Positions 43,326 to 54,300 of a stretch of DNA of 64,000 nucleotides are shown here, piece by piece. Source of the stretch: Cristatella mucedo (taxonomy: Eukaryota > Bryozoa > Phylactolaemata > Cristatellidae); NCBI GenBank assembly GCA_009760855.2, contig WPIO01000063.1, positions 1,857,001 to 1,921,000 on the forward strand, in the 5' to 3' direction. Position 1 is the first letter of the stretch; each line of letters starts with the position of its first letter. Position numbers and translations under genes: made by a program. A model generated the notes under the pieces. It ran no database searches. It saw only the letters and a program-made list of their open reading frames with translations, and was not told the DNA's origin.

Positions 43326-43459
43326 TAATTATGTTATTTATGCATGGCAGCAGTAGATCAATGCAACGTAGGAGCAGGACAGTTGGAATATGGTCCAGAG
43401 GACTTGTTGTCTTCTTTGATTGAGATACGAACTTAAGGACTAGATCACTAGTGACCTGC

Positions 43460-44488
43460 TTAAATGCAGACATTGAGGTGCAGCCAGGAACAGCATTCTA
43501 GTGGGGAGGTTGTCATCGCAGGGATGGATTCCCTGATCTTGTCTATCTTCTGCACAAAGAATCGAGAGAAGCGATCGGCTAGATCATCATTAGGATCATC
43601 AGATAAGGAGCTAATCTGGGAACGGTTGAGGAGATAACTTATTGTCGACATCAGCATTTTTGGATTGTGCATCTGTGATTCAACAATGTTTTTATAAAAG
43701 CTAGACTTGGCCTTTGCTAGGATCGATTGGTACGACCTACAGTAGTCTTCATATGCCTGTCGATGGACAGTTAGTCCGGATCTTTTGTATGCTTTTTCAA
43801 GCTTTCGTTTAGTAGACTTGGCTAGTTTAATGTCTGCGGTAAACCATAGGCCGTCTGGGCGGGGTCGCACAGTGCGCTTTGTCAGAGGGGCAAACTCGTC
43901 TAGCGTGTCAGCTAGTGTCGAGTTGAAGCTATCTACCAATGATGACAGATCGGAGGGAGGATTGAGCAGCAGAGGTGAAGCAGATATTCTCGCACGGACA
44001 GCATCGATGTCAAGGGTCTTGAGGTTTCGCGATTCACAGATTATTTTAGAGGAGGATGTGGGCACACACTGTAGATTGAATGAGATCTGCATGTGGTCAG
44101 ATAAGCAGGATTTGGTAATAGTTGGTGATGACAAAGGGCAGTTGTATGAGAAGATCTGGTCGAGTGTGTGACCCTTGATGTGGGTAGGGCCATGCACATG
44201 AGCCACAAGAGACAATGAGTCAGTCAATGCACGAAATTCGGTGCTGAAAGCGTCAGATAAGTTATCAAAGTTAACGTTGAAATCACCCATAACGAGAAAG
44301 GATCGATTTCTTGCACACAGAATCGAAATGAGATCGGAGAAATCTGAGATAAAGGAGGATTTGGTACCTGGTGGGCGATAGACTACTGCCACTATCGGTA
44401 GCTTGTTTTCGGGTGAGACCAAAACAATTGATTCAAAAGACTGCTTCGAGGGTACCGCAAATGGCTTGAAGTTGAATTTCGAGCGCAC
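43460..44488 (-). pseudogene. LINE-B endonuclease frame
   Basis: 342-codon frame from the middle of the endonuclease to the linker; homology continues upstream to about 44690 in the same frame. It ends at a frame change before MSAFKQVTSDLVLKFVSQ. Confidence 0.9.
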
Positions 44489-46089
44489 GACAATAGCAAC
44501 TCCACCTCCAGTTTTGATTGATCTAGGGGTGTGAAAGAACGAGAAACCAGATGGAGTTGCGTCTTTAATTGTCGGGCAGTTTATTGATTTCAGCCAAGTT
44601 TCAGTTAGGGCGAGCAGGTCGATACCATTTTCAGAAATAAGGTCGCTTATTACTAGAGGTTTATTTCACATTGAGCGAGGATTCCAAAGGCAAGCGTTGT
44701 CTTGCCGATGGGGTTACAACAGGCTTGATGACCACTAAGTTTAAGAAATATACAGTGACGCATGTGGGGGAGCGTACTGATCGGTTCGAGACAACGCTAG
44801 GAATACCGAACGAGCGGGTACTCAGCTTGCAGGTTCCGCCCAACGAGCGGTGTCTGAGCTGGCGGTTACGGCCACCGCGGCGGCTACGGGGTGCTTTTCT
44901 TTTGTTAATGCATAGTTCATGAATCTTAGCAACAACATTAATATCTAGGAATGCATTTGATATGACGAAGCGATAACAGCTGCTGACGATTATAACTAAC
45001 AAGCAGGTTACTAGCCGCCGGCAAAGCTAAGGCAGCCGCCAGCGTGGGAGACCCAGCAGCCCGAAGCGATAAGCGTTTAGATGTCCATAGGCACGTAATT
45101 TCTTGCGCGCTACGGTCAAATAACAATCAGAATAACTTTAAACAGGTCTTAGCTGTATCGTTTCCGTATACGATGTTCGCAAGAACTTCGGTTTTCGGAA
45201 GAATTCTGCAACGAACAAGAACGCACGTTAGAGCGTTCTATGTCAGGAGGCGAGAATAAAATCAAACGAAATCATCAAACGAAAGAATCACTCATTAAAC
45301 GAAAGAATTCATGAGAGTTTCCACCTATTGGTGCCATACAATGACAACGGTCTCCAGTACAGATTTCGTGCGACTTGCTTCTCGAATTGCTGAAGTTCCG
45401 GCTTCGCGGTGTATCAATGGGGGCATCTAGCATGCAGATAAAGCAAGGGGCAACCGGTGCAAAAATTATCACACTTTAATCGCCGAGGAAGAGCCTTTTG
45501 TTTTGTTAGCTAGAGGGTAACGCAGAATGGCCTGCATACAGTGCTTGAAACCACAAGAGCACCCGGCCATTGACCTAGTGGCTTAAATATTAGTGATGAA
45601 AAACATGCTTGTATTGAGCCCTGAGAGAAACAAATATCTTTCTACCCACTTAACATGTGTAGGAAACGGAACGGTCTAGAAGGCTTCAGGTCATTCCAGT
45701 CATGATGGCCCTACAAATGCAAAACAATATCTTTCATTCATTGAGCCCTGAATTACTTACGCGAATGCTTGGAATCAGCTTCTGAACTTCAGTTCGTCGC
45801 CACCAAATACAGCGTACCTAACGGTCATTGGTCTTTGCAGTCACGTGGTACCGGGAAAGCTAGAGCTACGAAGCGCAGCTAGAGAGTCGTAGCAGCCGCA
45901 CCGATGTATGCTCGTGCGTCGATAATAGCATACAACGAGAGGAATGAAGAACGTCCATACCTTAATAACAGTAAAAAGTCCACCTGCTGTTAACGTTGGG
46001 CAGTAGATGGGCACATACGTGCAGCATTATCCATAAATGATACGAAGTCCGGGTATTTCCGGATCCTAATTATTGTAATTGAGGAGCTG

Positions 46090-47045
46090 CTAATAATCTC
46101 AAACATTGTAATAACTGATCAATTTAGAACGAACCCATATGAATACCAGAATGCAGTATTTTATTTGTATGCAGATGACACATCTATACCTCTGCTTTGA
46201 CCTCTCCTGCCCGTCCAGCGCGTTCAACTCTCTGAACTTTGTTGCTCCTTGTATTGCTAACATTCGCACTCGGATAGAAGCAAACATTTTCAAAATTAAA
46301 TAACGATTCAACCAACTTAATATTACTGAGAAAAATTAGGTGTTCCTTAAAAAATTGTAAACTTAATTCTCGAGATGAGCTTGGCCAGCACATTTCCTGT
46401 GTCTTTCACACGCAATCTTGGCGTCCTGTTCCAAAACGACCTCTCCAATGGACGCCCAAGCAAGCTTCCGTGAATGCGTGACATCCGTTCTCAATTTTTT
46501 TATAACACCACTCGCAGGTCTTCCGGCCTGTGCAACAACGAACTAAAAGTTGTGTTAAACACTGCAGCCAGGCTTTACTGTCGTAAACGTCGCAGCTGCT
46601 ACATTACACCACTTCTTACCAAAACTTCACTGGCTCCCCCGAAGCAGTGTAATAACTTTTAAGGTTCCGTCACTCACTTTTAGGTTCATCAGCTCACGTT
46701 TGCTCCGACCTATCTATCCGAACCACTCCCCAATTAGGCTAGGCATCGTACGACCCGCTCTCCTAATTCTAGTTCTTTAGCTGTACCTCTATCGAAGCTT
46801 AAATTCTGTGGCGATCGTTCCTTCAATTCGCACTCTCCAAAAACTTAGAACTCACTGCCCACTGACGTTACGACATACCCTGACTTGACGGCATTTAAAA
46901 AAATGCCAAAAAGCCACCCATTTTACGCAGCATTTGCCTAGTTTGCGTGAATTGTCTTTTTCGGTCGCCGGCGCGCTGACACTGTTCATCTGATCACTAA
47001 CTAATTGACACGCTTCCTTGCAGCATATTTGAATCCCTAGCGTAG
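46090..47045 (+). mobile_element. Degraded LINE-B copy
   Basis: + strand remnants: LYADDT-type palm at about 46165, LNTAARLYCRKRRSCYITPL at 46545-46610, and a 3' section with FNSHSPKT..LTAH-like sequence. Many stops. Confidence 0.7.
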
Positions 47046-47099
47046 GAGACTAATTCCTCAAGCAGGCACACAACAAATTTCTTATTGCTATGATATTGA

Positions 47100-49300
47100 T
47101 TAGCATTAACCGTACGGCACACCTGTAATCCGGTTGGGGATACTGACGAGCGGCCGGATCACTCCGCACCGGAACTCCGCATCTTGGCTCGCGAGCTTCG
47201 TCCCTCTACTTACCCTGGCGAATGGGCGTCGTCGCCCATCTGGCGTCGAGTCAAAGGGCACTCTTTGCCCGAGCTGGGCGTACCCGAGCCCTGTTGGCAG
47301 TGTCGCGTTACAGCTGCCCAAGGCTGTTGAACTCTGCTTGGGTACTTAACTACACTTCCCCTTTGAATCGAGTAGAAGCTACTATGCTAAATATAGCTCT
47401 ATGATAAATACATAATCGACCGACTAAAGCTTAAGCCGGGTTTACCCGGCGAGTCTTGCTGTCTACCTGTTGGTGTCCTACTCGAGCTTCGGTGTAGTTG
47501 TCGTTAAGTGTATGGGTGTTCGATCACCAAATCTGCTGGAGTGCAGCGGCCCGAGAGTCGGGGAAAACTCAACGAAGACTCCAAGGACGAACTCGGTTCT
47601 ACTTCTTGGTCACGACTCGGGCAAACAGCCAACAATCGGCACCGTGAAGGGCACGCCTTCTTAGTTGTTTTGAAAAGCATGGCCGACGATTCGCGAAGTC
47701 CCTGTTTAGGTAATTGCCGCGACCTCATCGTGTAAGAATAAGAAAATGAATCGGCAGGCGATAAAGGCAACCGTGGTAGGTAAAAGTTCTCCGGGAGGTG
47801 TCTCGCAGAGGGCCTCTTCTACCTCCCCCAAACATAAGTGTTGCCCGCACCCCCCTCGCTGATTGCTCTGGGAGCTAGTATCGAGCCAGACTTTGTGGAT
47901 GACTGACCGCGCAGAATGACCGAAGTAGGGCAGTAGTAGAACATTAATAGGTAGAAAGAAAGACTCGCTGATAAACCCGGCTTTAGCGATCGCCAGTCAT
48001 ACCGGCTTAGTTAGTTTTCCTAACGCCACGGGGTATAAACGGTAGGCCCCTGCCTGGAGGGGAAGGGCTCCACTATCTATAAATATTAAAAAAATATAAT
48101 TCATTTATATAGCGCCCTAAGAGAACTTAATCACTAATCAGGCGCTTCACATATGCCTCGGGGCTCTGTAGTGAATAGGCTACACCCTCGACGTCAGAGT
48201 TACATTTAAAGCTTGCTTTCATAGTTAGAAGATTTTCAATGTTTTTAATTGAGACTTTCTATAAATATTTTTATGACATTTGAAGTAGGCCCGGTCCCTA
48301 GTTCTAAGCAGGGCCGTAGAAAAATGGCCGAAGGGCAACTTAGGGCTGTTTCCGGATACCTAAAAACCACCTTTTAAATGACGTACTTTTCAAACTTTCC
48401 TTGAATTATCGTATCATATTTTGGAATATTTTGATCGGTAGATTCGCCTGTTAGGTTGAGCCGTTCAAATGACGGTAGACGAGCGATGGGACCACCCCAA
48501 GGGTTCTCGCGCGTACCACCGACGCGTCTCCTACTTTACCGCCGCGACCCACGTGGCCAGACAATTCTTCGCTTTTAGACATATTAATTGCGAGGTTATT
48601 TGGTTTAAGATACTTAGGGCGGAAATTAAAAAAATTATGAGATTCTCACAAATATAACACGATTGTCAGAATTGTTAGTTTATAGAGGTCAATGGCTTTT
48701 GACCGCGGGACTCAAGGCAGTTTGCCACGTGTGCAGCAATAGCGTTGTGTGACCGCTGCCGATTGGTTATCCCCATGCCCCTTCACGCACGCCTGCGTTC
48801 TTATACACCCGCCCCGAGCAAGCGTTCCGCCATGCCCGTTACTTCAATTGAGGCTTAGGCTGGTACTTATCTCAGGCGTAAACAAGTTTCCGCCGATTCT
48901 CCGTCCACTATAAAGGTACTGCGAAGACCGCCGATGTTAATAACTGTAACCGCGCAGATGTTCACCGTCCCGTCCCCCCCCCCGGTTCTCTACCGGCGGA
49001 CGGTGTAGTGCAGCGCTGCCGTGCGGTGAAAACCCCAAGCGGCCACAACCAAGCGGTGCCGAAAGCGACAGTTTATTGTGGGCCTGTTAGTAGCTGTTAC
49101 GCGCCGGCGCAAGCGCTTTGTGCTGCGCGAACCGGACCGACGAAGTTGACTGCGGCGAACTCTCGAAGCCCCACGATATAGCTACCCTACGCCCGCGTTG
49201 CTAGCATAGGTCCCGACCCCGAAGGCGGACCGCTACTGCACCGCAAGATCGGTAATTGACGAAGGCGCTAAACCCGCCTGTGCCTCACACTATTTTCAAT
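47100..49300 (+). other. Anonymous GC-rich block with local hairpins
   Basis: Higher GC than the surrounding DNA, with many short inverted repeats (for example GAATGGGCGTCGTCGCCCAT at 47220-47239). No conserved open frame, and I recognise no rRNA, tRNA or snRNA signature. A LINE-B/SINE-2 tail interrupts it at 48097-48170. Confidence 0.4.
47425..47992. mobile_element. Inverted-repeat element (MITE-like)
   Basis: The left arm contains AAGCCGGGTTTACCCGGCGA; the right arm carries the diverged inverse (GACTCGCTGATAAACCCGGC). Similarity continues inward through ACCGAAG...GGTAGACAGCAAGACTC versus ACCGAAG...GGTAGAAAGAAAGACTC, so the arms are roughly 70-100 bp and imperfect. No transposase visible. 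Confidence 0.5.
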
Positions 49301-49444
49301 GTCTGCACGATTTTTCCAATGTGCTTATCCCTGCTCAAATGTTAAGTGTAGTCAAATTGTGTGATCGCGAACCGATTGAATTGCACTGCCTCCAACATGT
49401 GCCAAGTGCCTAGCCAGAAACGACATGTGCAGAGTGCCTAGAAA

Positions 49445-49800
49445 TAATAATAATAACAGTAACGCACTTGATAAAGCGCCCTCAGAGAACTCAAATCTGT
49501 TTCTAGGCGCTTGACATTTGCTGCAAAGGAAACACGATCGAATGATCAGTGGTAGCATGCTCGATAAACAAACAAGATTATCATGGTTAGGGGTGACATG
49601 TACAGGGTGAGCATGCAAATGTGGCTAGTGGGAGCATGCACAGTATCAGCAAGCATAAGCACATAAAGGACGAATCACAGGGATCGGCTAAATGCTATGA
49701 TAAATAGGTGCGTTTTTTATTTCTTTTTAAATGTGTCAGGTCTGGGGATGTAGTGACAGAAGTCAATAGTGCAAACAACATATGCTTAAAAAAGGATTTA
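49445..49800 (-). mobile_element. LINE-B 3' end
   Basis: Reverse: (AAT)n, AAGCGCCCTCAGAGAACTC, GCGCTTGACATTTGCTGC, GCTAAATGCTATGATAAATA. A (CA)n tract follows at 49864-49880. Confidence 0.85.
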
Positions 49801-50109
49801 GTTCTGGTAGTGGGCTGCATACATACATGCATACAGGTATGCACGAACACGCCCACCGGCAAACACACACACACACACAAATACGTGTTTTGTTATTATG
49901 TTAATTAATGACTATTGTTCGGCAAGGAAATGCAAAGGGGCCTTTGAACCTGCAGTGGAGCGTGAGCTTTGACCTTGCTTGAGCCAGCTCATCATAGTTA
50001 AGAAGCATGCTCATTTTGGAAGAGTACTGCCAAGCTTGGAGAGCAGGGTTGAGCTGCCGCCCAGCTAGGCCCTTGTGTGCTTGTTAAAAGGTCAGATTGA
50101 ATAACATGT

Positions 50110-50820
50110 GTTGGCTCTGGGTTGAGGTGCCAGCTGTTCACGACTCAGGTCGTGGGTTCGAGTCCTGCAGTAGGCAATCCTGTATTGTCCACTTCCAGAG
50201 GCGAAGTCAAAGGGCTGCCACCCTCCTGGCCTGTTAGGTGGGAGCCGAGTCTGACACCCGGTCCGGTGGCCAGCGGCCGTGCTTGTGTGGCGGCAATGGC
50301 ACGGTTTGGCAAAATCGGAGCACGTGGTGGATATTGTGAAACAGTGACTGATCGACATTGCTTCTCGGCCTTATGGCTAAGATCAAAGTTCACGGCGGCT
50401 GGCCCCCTGGTGCTTGGCTAGGCTGCACGACACCCGGCAGGGCTTGGCCCATGGGACGGCAGCGCAAAAAACAGTCCACAAGTGTTTGCCGGCTACAAGC
50501 GGCACCTCTACGAGCATTCGAGTGGTCGCTGGCTCTGTGTCGAATCAACTAAACGGTGACTTTAAAGCTCATTCTACTGCTGACGAAATATCACGAAATG
50601 GCCCATCTGACCCGCCATTGCGGCATCATTTCTGCCAATTCTGGCTTGCCGAAGGCGCTGGGGCGTCTCAGTCCCCCCTTTAGAGGGGGGCTCCACCCCC
50701 AGACCCCCGTGCCACACCCATGCTCCAATCCTGGCTTCGCCTCTGCCTACTTCAAGCAGTGTTTATAGCCGTTTAGGCTCTTCTGCCCTTATATAAATGA
50801 GGCTGTTGAATCAGCTAACC
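50110..50820 (+). repeat. SINE-1-like copy split by about 550 bp insert
   Basis: Head at 50110-50195 (GGTTGAGGTGCC, B box GGGTTCGAGTCCTGCAGTAG) and tail at 50742-50820 (ACTTCAAGCAGTGTTTATAG, CCGTTTAGGCTCTTCTG, AATCAGCTAA) are the two halves of SINE-1. The intervening sequence is unrelated to SINE-1. Confidence 0.6.
50357..50385 (+). pseudogene. U2 snRNA 5'-end fragment
   Basis: ATTGCTTCTCGGCCTTATGG plus CTAAGATCA match the first 29 nt of U2 snRNA (ATCGCTTCTCGGCCTTTTGG then CTAAGATCA) with two mismatches, then similarity stops. Too short to be a functional U2 gene: no branch-point-binding region or Sm site follows. Confidence 0.7.
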
Positions 50821-51255
50821 TTTCTTTATGCGAAATAAGGTGTGATATGCACAGTCGATTCTTGCCATTCTTTTCGAAACATGCTTTAAGTAGCTGGCTA
50901 TTGTGACAATGCTTTGCCATAAGACCTGAATGCCACATAGTATGCTCTTGTGCTGCATCTCAAGCCGGAACAGCCTAGACGATGACTTACTAATAAGGCC
51001 ACAAAGTTCGTGCAATACAACCAGCAGTAGAACTTGCAACTTACTTGACCTTTGAGTTTTCGTTGTGCCCCTTTATGTTTGCCACTCGTATAAAGCTTGC
51101 CGTGGGTCGGCTGTGACCAGTCGGTAGATCGAGTTGGGTGCAGTTTGGTTTGGCTTGTCCTTGACTTTAATTACATTGGTACATTGAGACATCGGTGGAT
51201 GGTACACCTAATGCTGCGCCGCATAATCTTTGCTAGATTGACAGTGAAACTATAC

Positions 51256-51384
51256 ATGGATGAACAATTATGTCTTGGCCAGCAACTCCTTGAACTGGCT
51301 GGTGAGCTGGTCACAAAGCTGGGCCCAAAGATGTACCACAAGCTGAGGCGACGCATATCGGCCGAGCTGAATTTTCTCGACCAG
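51256..51384 (+). CDS. C7orf25: C7orf25 homolog exon 1
   Basis: Residues 1-43, MDEQLCLGQQLLELAGELV to RRRISAELNFLDQ, matching human IAIAKELIKRAESL to KLKAELKFLQK. Donor GTTGGT at 51385. Intron 1 (4.6 kb) carries the hAT relic. Confidence 0.82.
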
Positions 51385-54300
51385 GTTGGTCAATCCCGTT
51401 ATTATCCTGCTGAGAAATGATAAGCACAGTGATCATAGCGTTTGCATCGTATTCATACATGCTTCTTACACAGAATAACCTGATTAAAAAAGTCATTAAA
51501 AATACAACTCGTCCAGTGTACCTCTTGGCTGCTGAAATGCTACAATTCTTAGTGATTGTTGGCAATATATGGGTGCCATTAATTGTAAGGCCTATCGCGA
51601 CTCACCTTTCGAGGTCGTGTTGTTACCGCATCAGTAAAAGTTCTGTATGCACGTGGATTTTGATTTCACTCACTTGCTCTTGGCTGTGGATCAAAGGGTG
51701 TGGACCTTTGCAAACGTTGCTTGCGATTGTAGGTGAGTTTCCTAGTTGATTCACTTGTGGTTACCAGTGTCTTTGTTATCAATGACCAGCAGCATGATGG
51801 TATATTGAGACAGTTATGTGCAAATGTTGTGCAATGCAAATTTAGTGATTTAAATATGAGTGCTCTTCGTTAAACAGATGCATGTTTTACATACTTGGCC
51901 GGAGAGAGTCCGTAGTAGAGGGGCCGGGCCAGAATAGGAGAATGGTTTGTGTGAACTAATCTAAATTAAATGTAAAAACCATTACATGATTTGGCCATTA
52001 ACAGACAGCAAAACACCATTGTGCTTAGTTTATTGTAAAAAAAATTGTTTTACAGTTTATTAATTTAATAGCGTAGTAATAAATTCCCATTCAGTTTCAG
52101 TGGGAACAGTGTTGTCGGTCTTCATTTTTTGCAAGTGCATCAATGTCTGGCGTTATATTTGCTTTGGCAGTTCTCAAGATAGATCTGAGGTGTTGGTCAG
52201 TTAACTCGAATCTGTGATGGGCTTTGTTGATGTTAGTGAAGCTGAATGTCTGTTCACACACATAGGTTGAGCCAAACAACGTCAGCATTTCTGTGCTATC
52301 ATCCAGAGGTTTGGAAACGTGGCTTCGTTAAGTGAAGCATAAAAGTAGTTCAGCTTAAGAGAATTGAACTTCTTCAATAGAGTCAGACTGAAGATTGATC
52401 AGTTCCAACTGCAGCTCCTGTGGTGCTGTTTCGGGGTCTTGTGATAGGGGACAGGACATCAGCTGAAGTGACTTCAATTTTTTCAAAGTCCTAGAAACGA
52501 TGGCAGAATTCTCCGTGCAGGTCGTCCAGTGATTTGCTGTATTTCTGCGCATTTCAGGTCGCTTCTTTCTGCATGGTTAGTGTGGGAAATGAGTGAAAGA
52601 TTTGTTTGAAATTTGTCTGGAGAAAAGAGTCAGCTTGGATTTGAAGGCCTTAACATTTGTGTACATGTAGTGCACAAATGGATCTTTCCCCTGTAGCGTG
52701 GTGTTCAGCTCATTCATGTGCGAAAGTATGTCCACAGCGAATGCAAAGTCACAAAGCCAGTTCTTGTCACCTAGCTCGAGAAATTCGTTTGGATCTCCCC
52801 ATTAACTCCAAAAATGCAGTGATCTCCTCCTTCAGCTCCCAAAATCTTTGAAAGACTTTGCCCACACTTAGCCAGCGCACACGAGAGTGGTAAAATAAGT
52901 CCTGGTGATCTGCATCGGTTTCTTCCAGGAACGCAATAAACTGACGATACTGAATTACCCGTGCTCGTATAAAGTTAACAAGTTTTACGACTGGATTCAC
53001 GACATGATTTAGCTGCAATATAGACTTACACGGAACTTCCTGATGAATGATGCAGTGAACGAAATAACATCCTGATCAGGATTTTCCTCTTTTGCTTTTT
53101 CCTGCAGTCTTTTTAGCAGGCCAACATTTTTCCCAGTCAAATTTGGCGATCCATCCGTGGTGACATTGGCAAGTGTACTCCAAGGTAGCTTCATTCTCTC
53201 GATGACAGCAGACATCTGGTTATACAAGTTCTCTCCTCTCGTTTTTCCTTTCATGGACTCCATGGTAAAAAATTCCTGTGATCTCAAAGCTGTCGCTAAT
53301 CCTTTGGATAAAAGTTAGGAGCTGAGCAGTGTCTAAGAAAAGCTGGCTATATCTTCGTCAATCAATTCCACACGGCGAGTCACAGTTCTGCGCGATAAAC
53401 TGATTTTTTCAAATTTGCCTTTGCTCTCTGGACACAAGAGACCTGCTGTCTCAACCATGCATTCTTGTAAAAATTTGCCTTCGGAGAAAGGCTTACTGGC
53501 CTTTGCTAATTTGAATGCCAGCAAAAAACTTGCCTTAGTACTTGTCTCTTGAATCGCAGTTTGTCTGTGAAAAAGGTCTGTAAATTAGCCATCAATCTCT
53601 GAGCTGTAGCCGCCCGTTCTTGTGGAGACTGTTGACTGGCTTAGTTAGCATGTTGTATGGCAAAATGACGGCTGATGTTGTATTCTTTAAAAACTGCTAC
53701 AGTTTCTTGGCATATAAGACATGCAGCTGTTGAGTGGAATTCAGTGAACAATTATTTTGTTGTCCACTCTGTTTATTGAACACTCGGCACTCACTGTCAT
53801 GCTTTTTTTTCCTTCGGCCCGCCTCATTTTTACTGAAGGGCTGAAAGTACAAAGCAACAAAATGAATTAGAGAGTAACCGTAATGCATCACACTCAAGGG
53901 TCAATGTTTCCGGGGTGCGCCATCTGCTGGGGAAAGCTGGGAATTACAGCTAGGTAAACTGATGGAGGTGTCTTTATAATAAAATTTTACTTAATCATAT
54001 AACGTGGACGGTGGGTCGGATTAGAAAGCTCAACGGGCCGTATATGGCCCGCATGCTGTAGTTTGCCCATGTTAAAGTCCCCAATGGCTCGTGCTTGGGG
54101 GGGGGGTTGGTGGTCTCTAACTCATCATGGCCCATGAGAGGCTAGCCCCTTTAAATCTATCTTGGGGGGGGCAAGGCTGGCAGGCTCAACGGCAGCTGGA
54201 GGCTTTCATCTATTCCTGGGATTTTGAAGAGAGCAGAGTCATTCAAGAGTCAGTGTCCAGGTCAACTGAGGATGCTGTTTTTTTTTACGGCAAAGTACAT

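Larger units (their letters stand above)
41658..45250 (-). mobile_element. LINE-B, near-full-length CR1/L2-type retrotransposon
   Basis: About 3.6 kb in reverse. The N-terminal ORF2 part (about 45002-44661) is Arg-rich; the endonuclease (44690-43900) has [57 protein letters not shown] and LSDHMQISF; the RT (43330-42465) has [71 protein letters not shown] and [13 protein letters not shown]; then the C-terminus (42360-41816), 3' UTR and (ATT)n end. Breaks: stop near 44670 (RSM*NKP), frame changes at about 43500 and 43320, and another after the palm near 42465. Clearly a different family from LINE-A. Confidence 0.92.

Noticed and set aside
47100-49300. rRNA gene fragment
   Set aside because: The GC content and hairpins suggested rDNA, but I find no 18S, 5.8S, 28S or 5S landmark sequence.
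50357-50385. Functional U2 snRNA gene
   Set aside because: Only the first 29 nt match; the branch-site-pairing region, Sm site and 3' stem-loops are missing.
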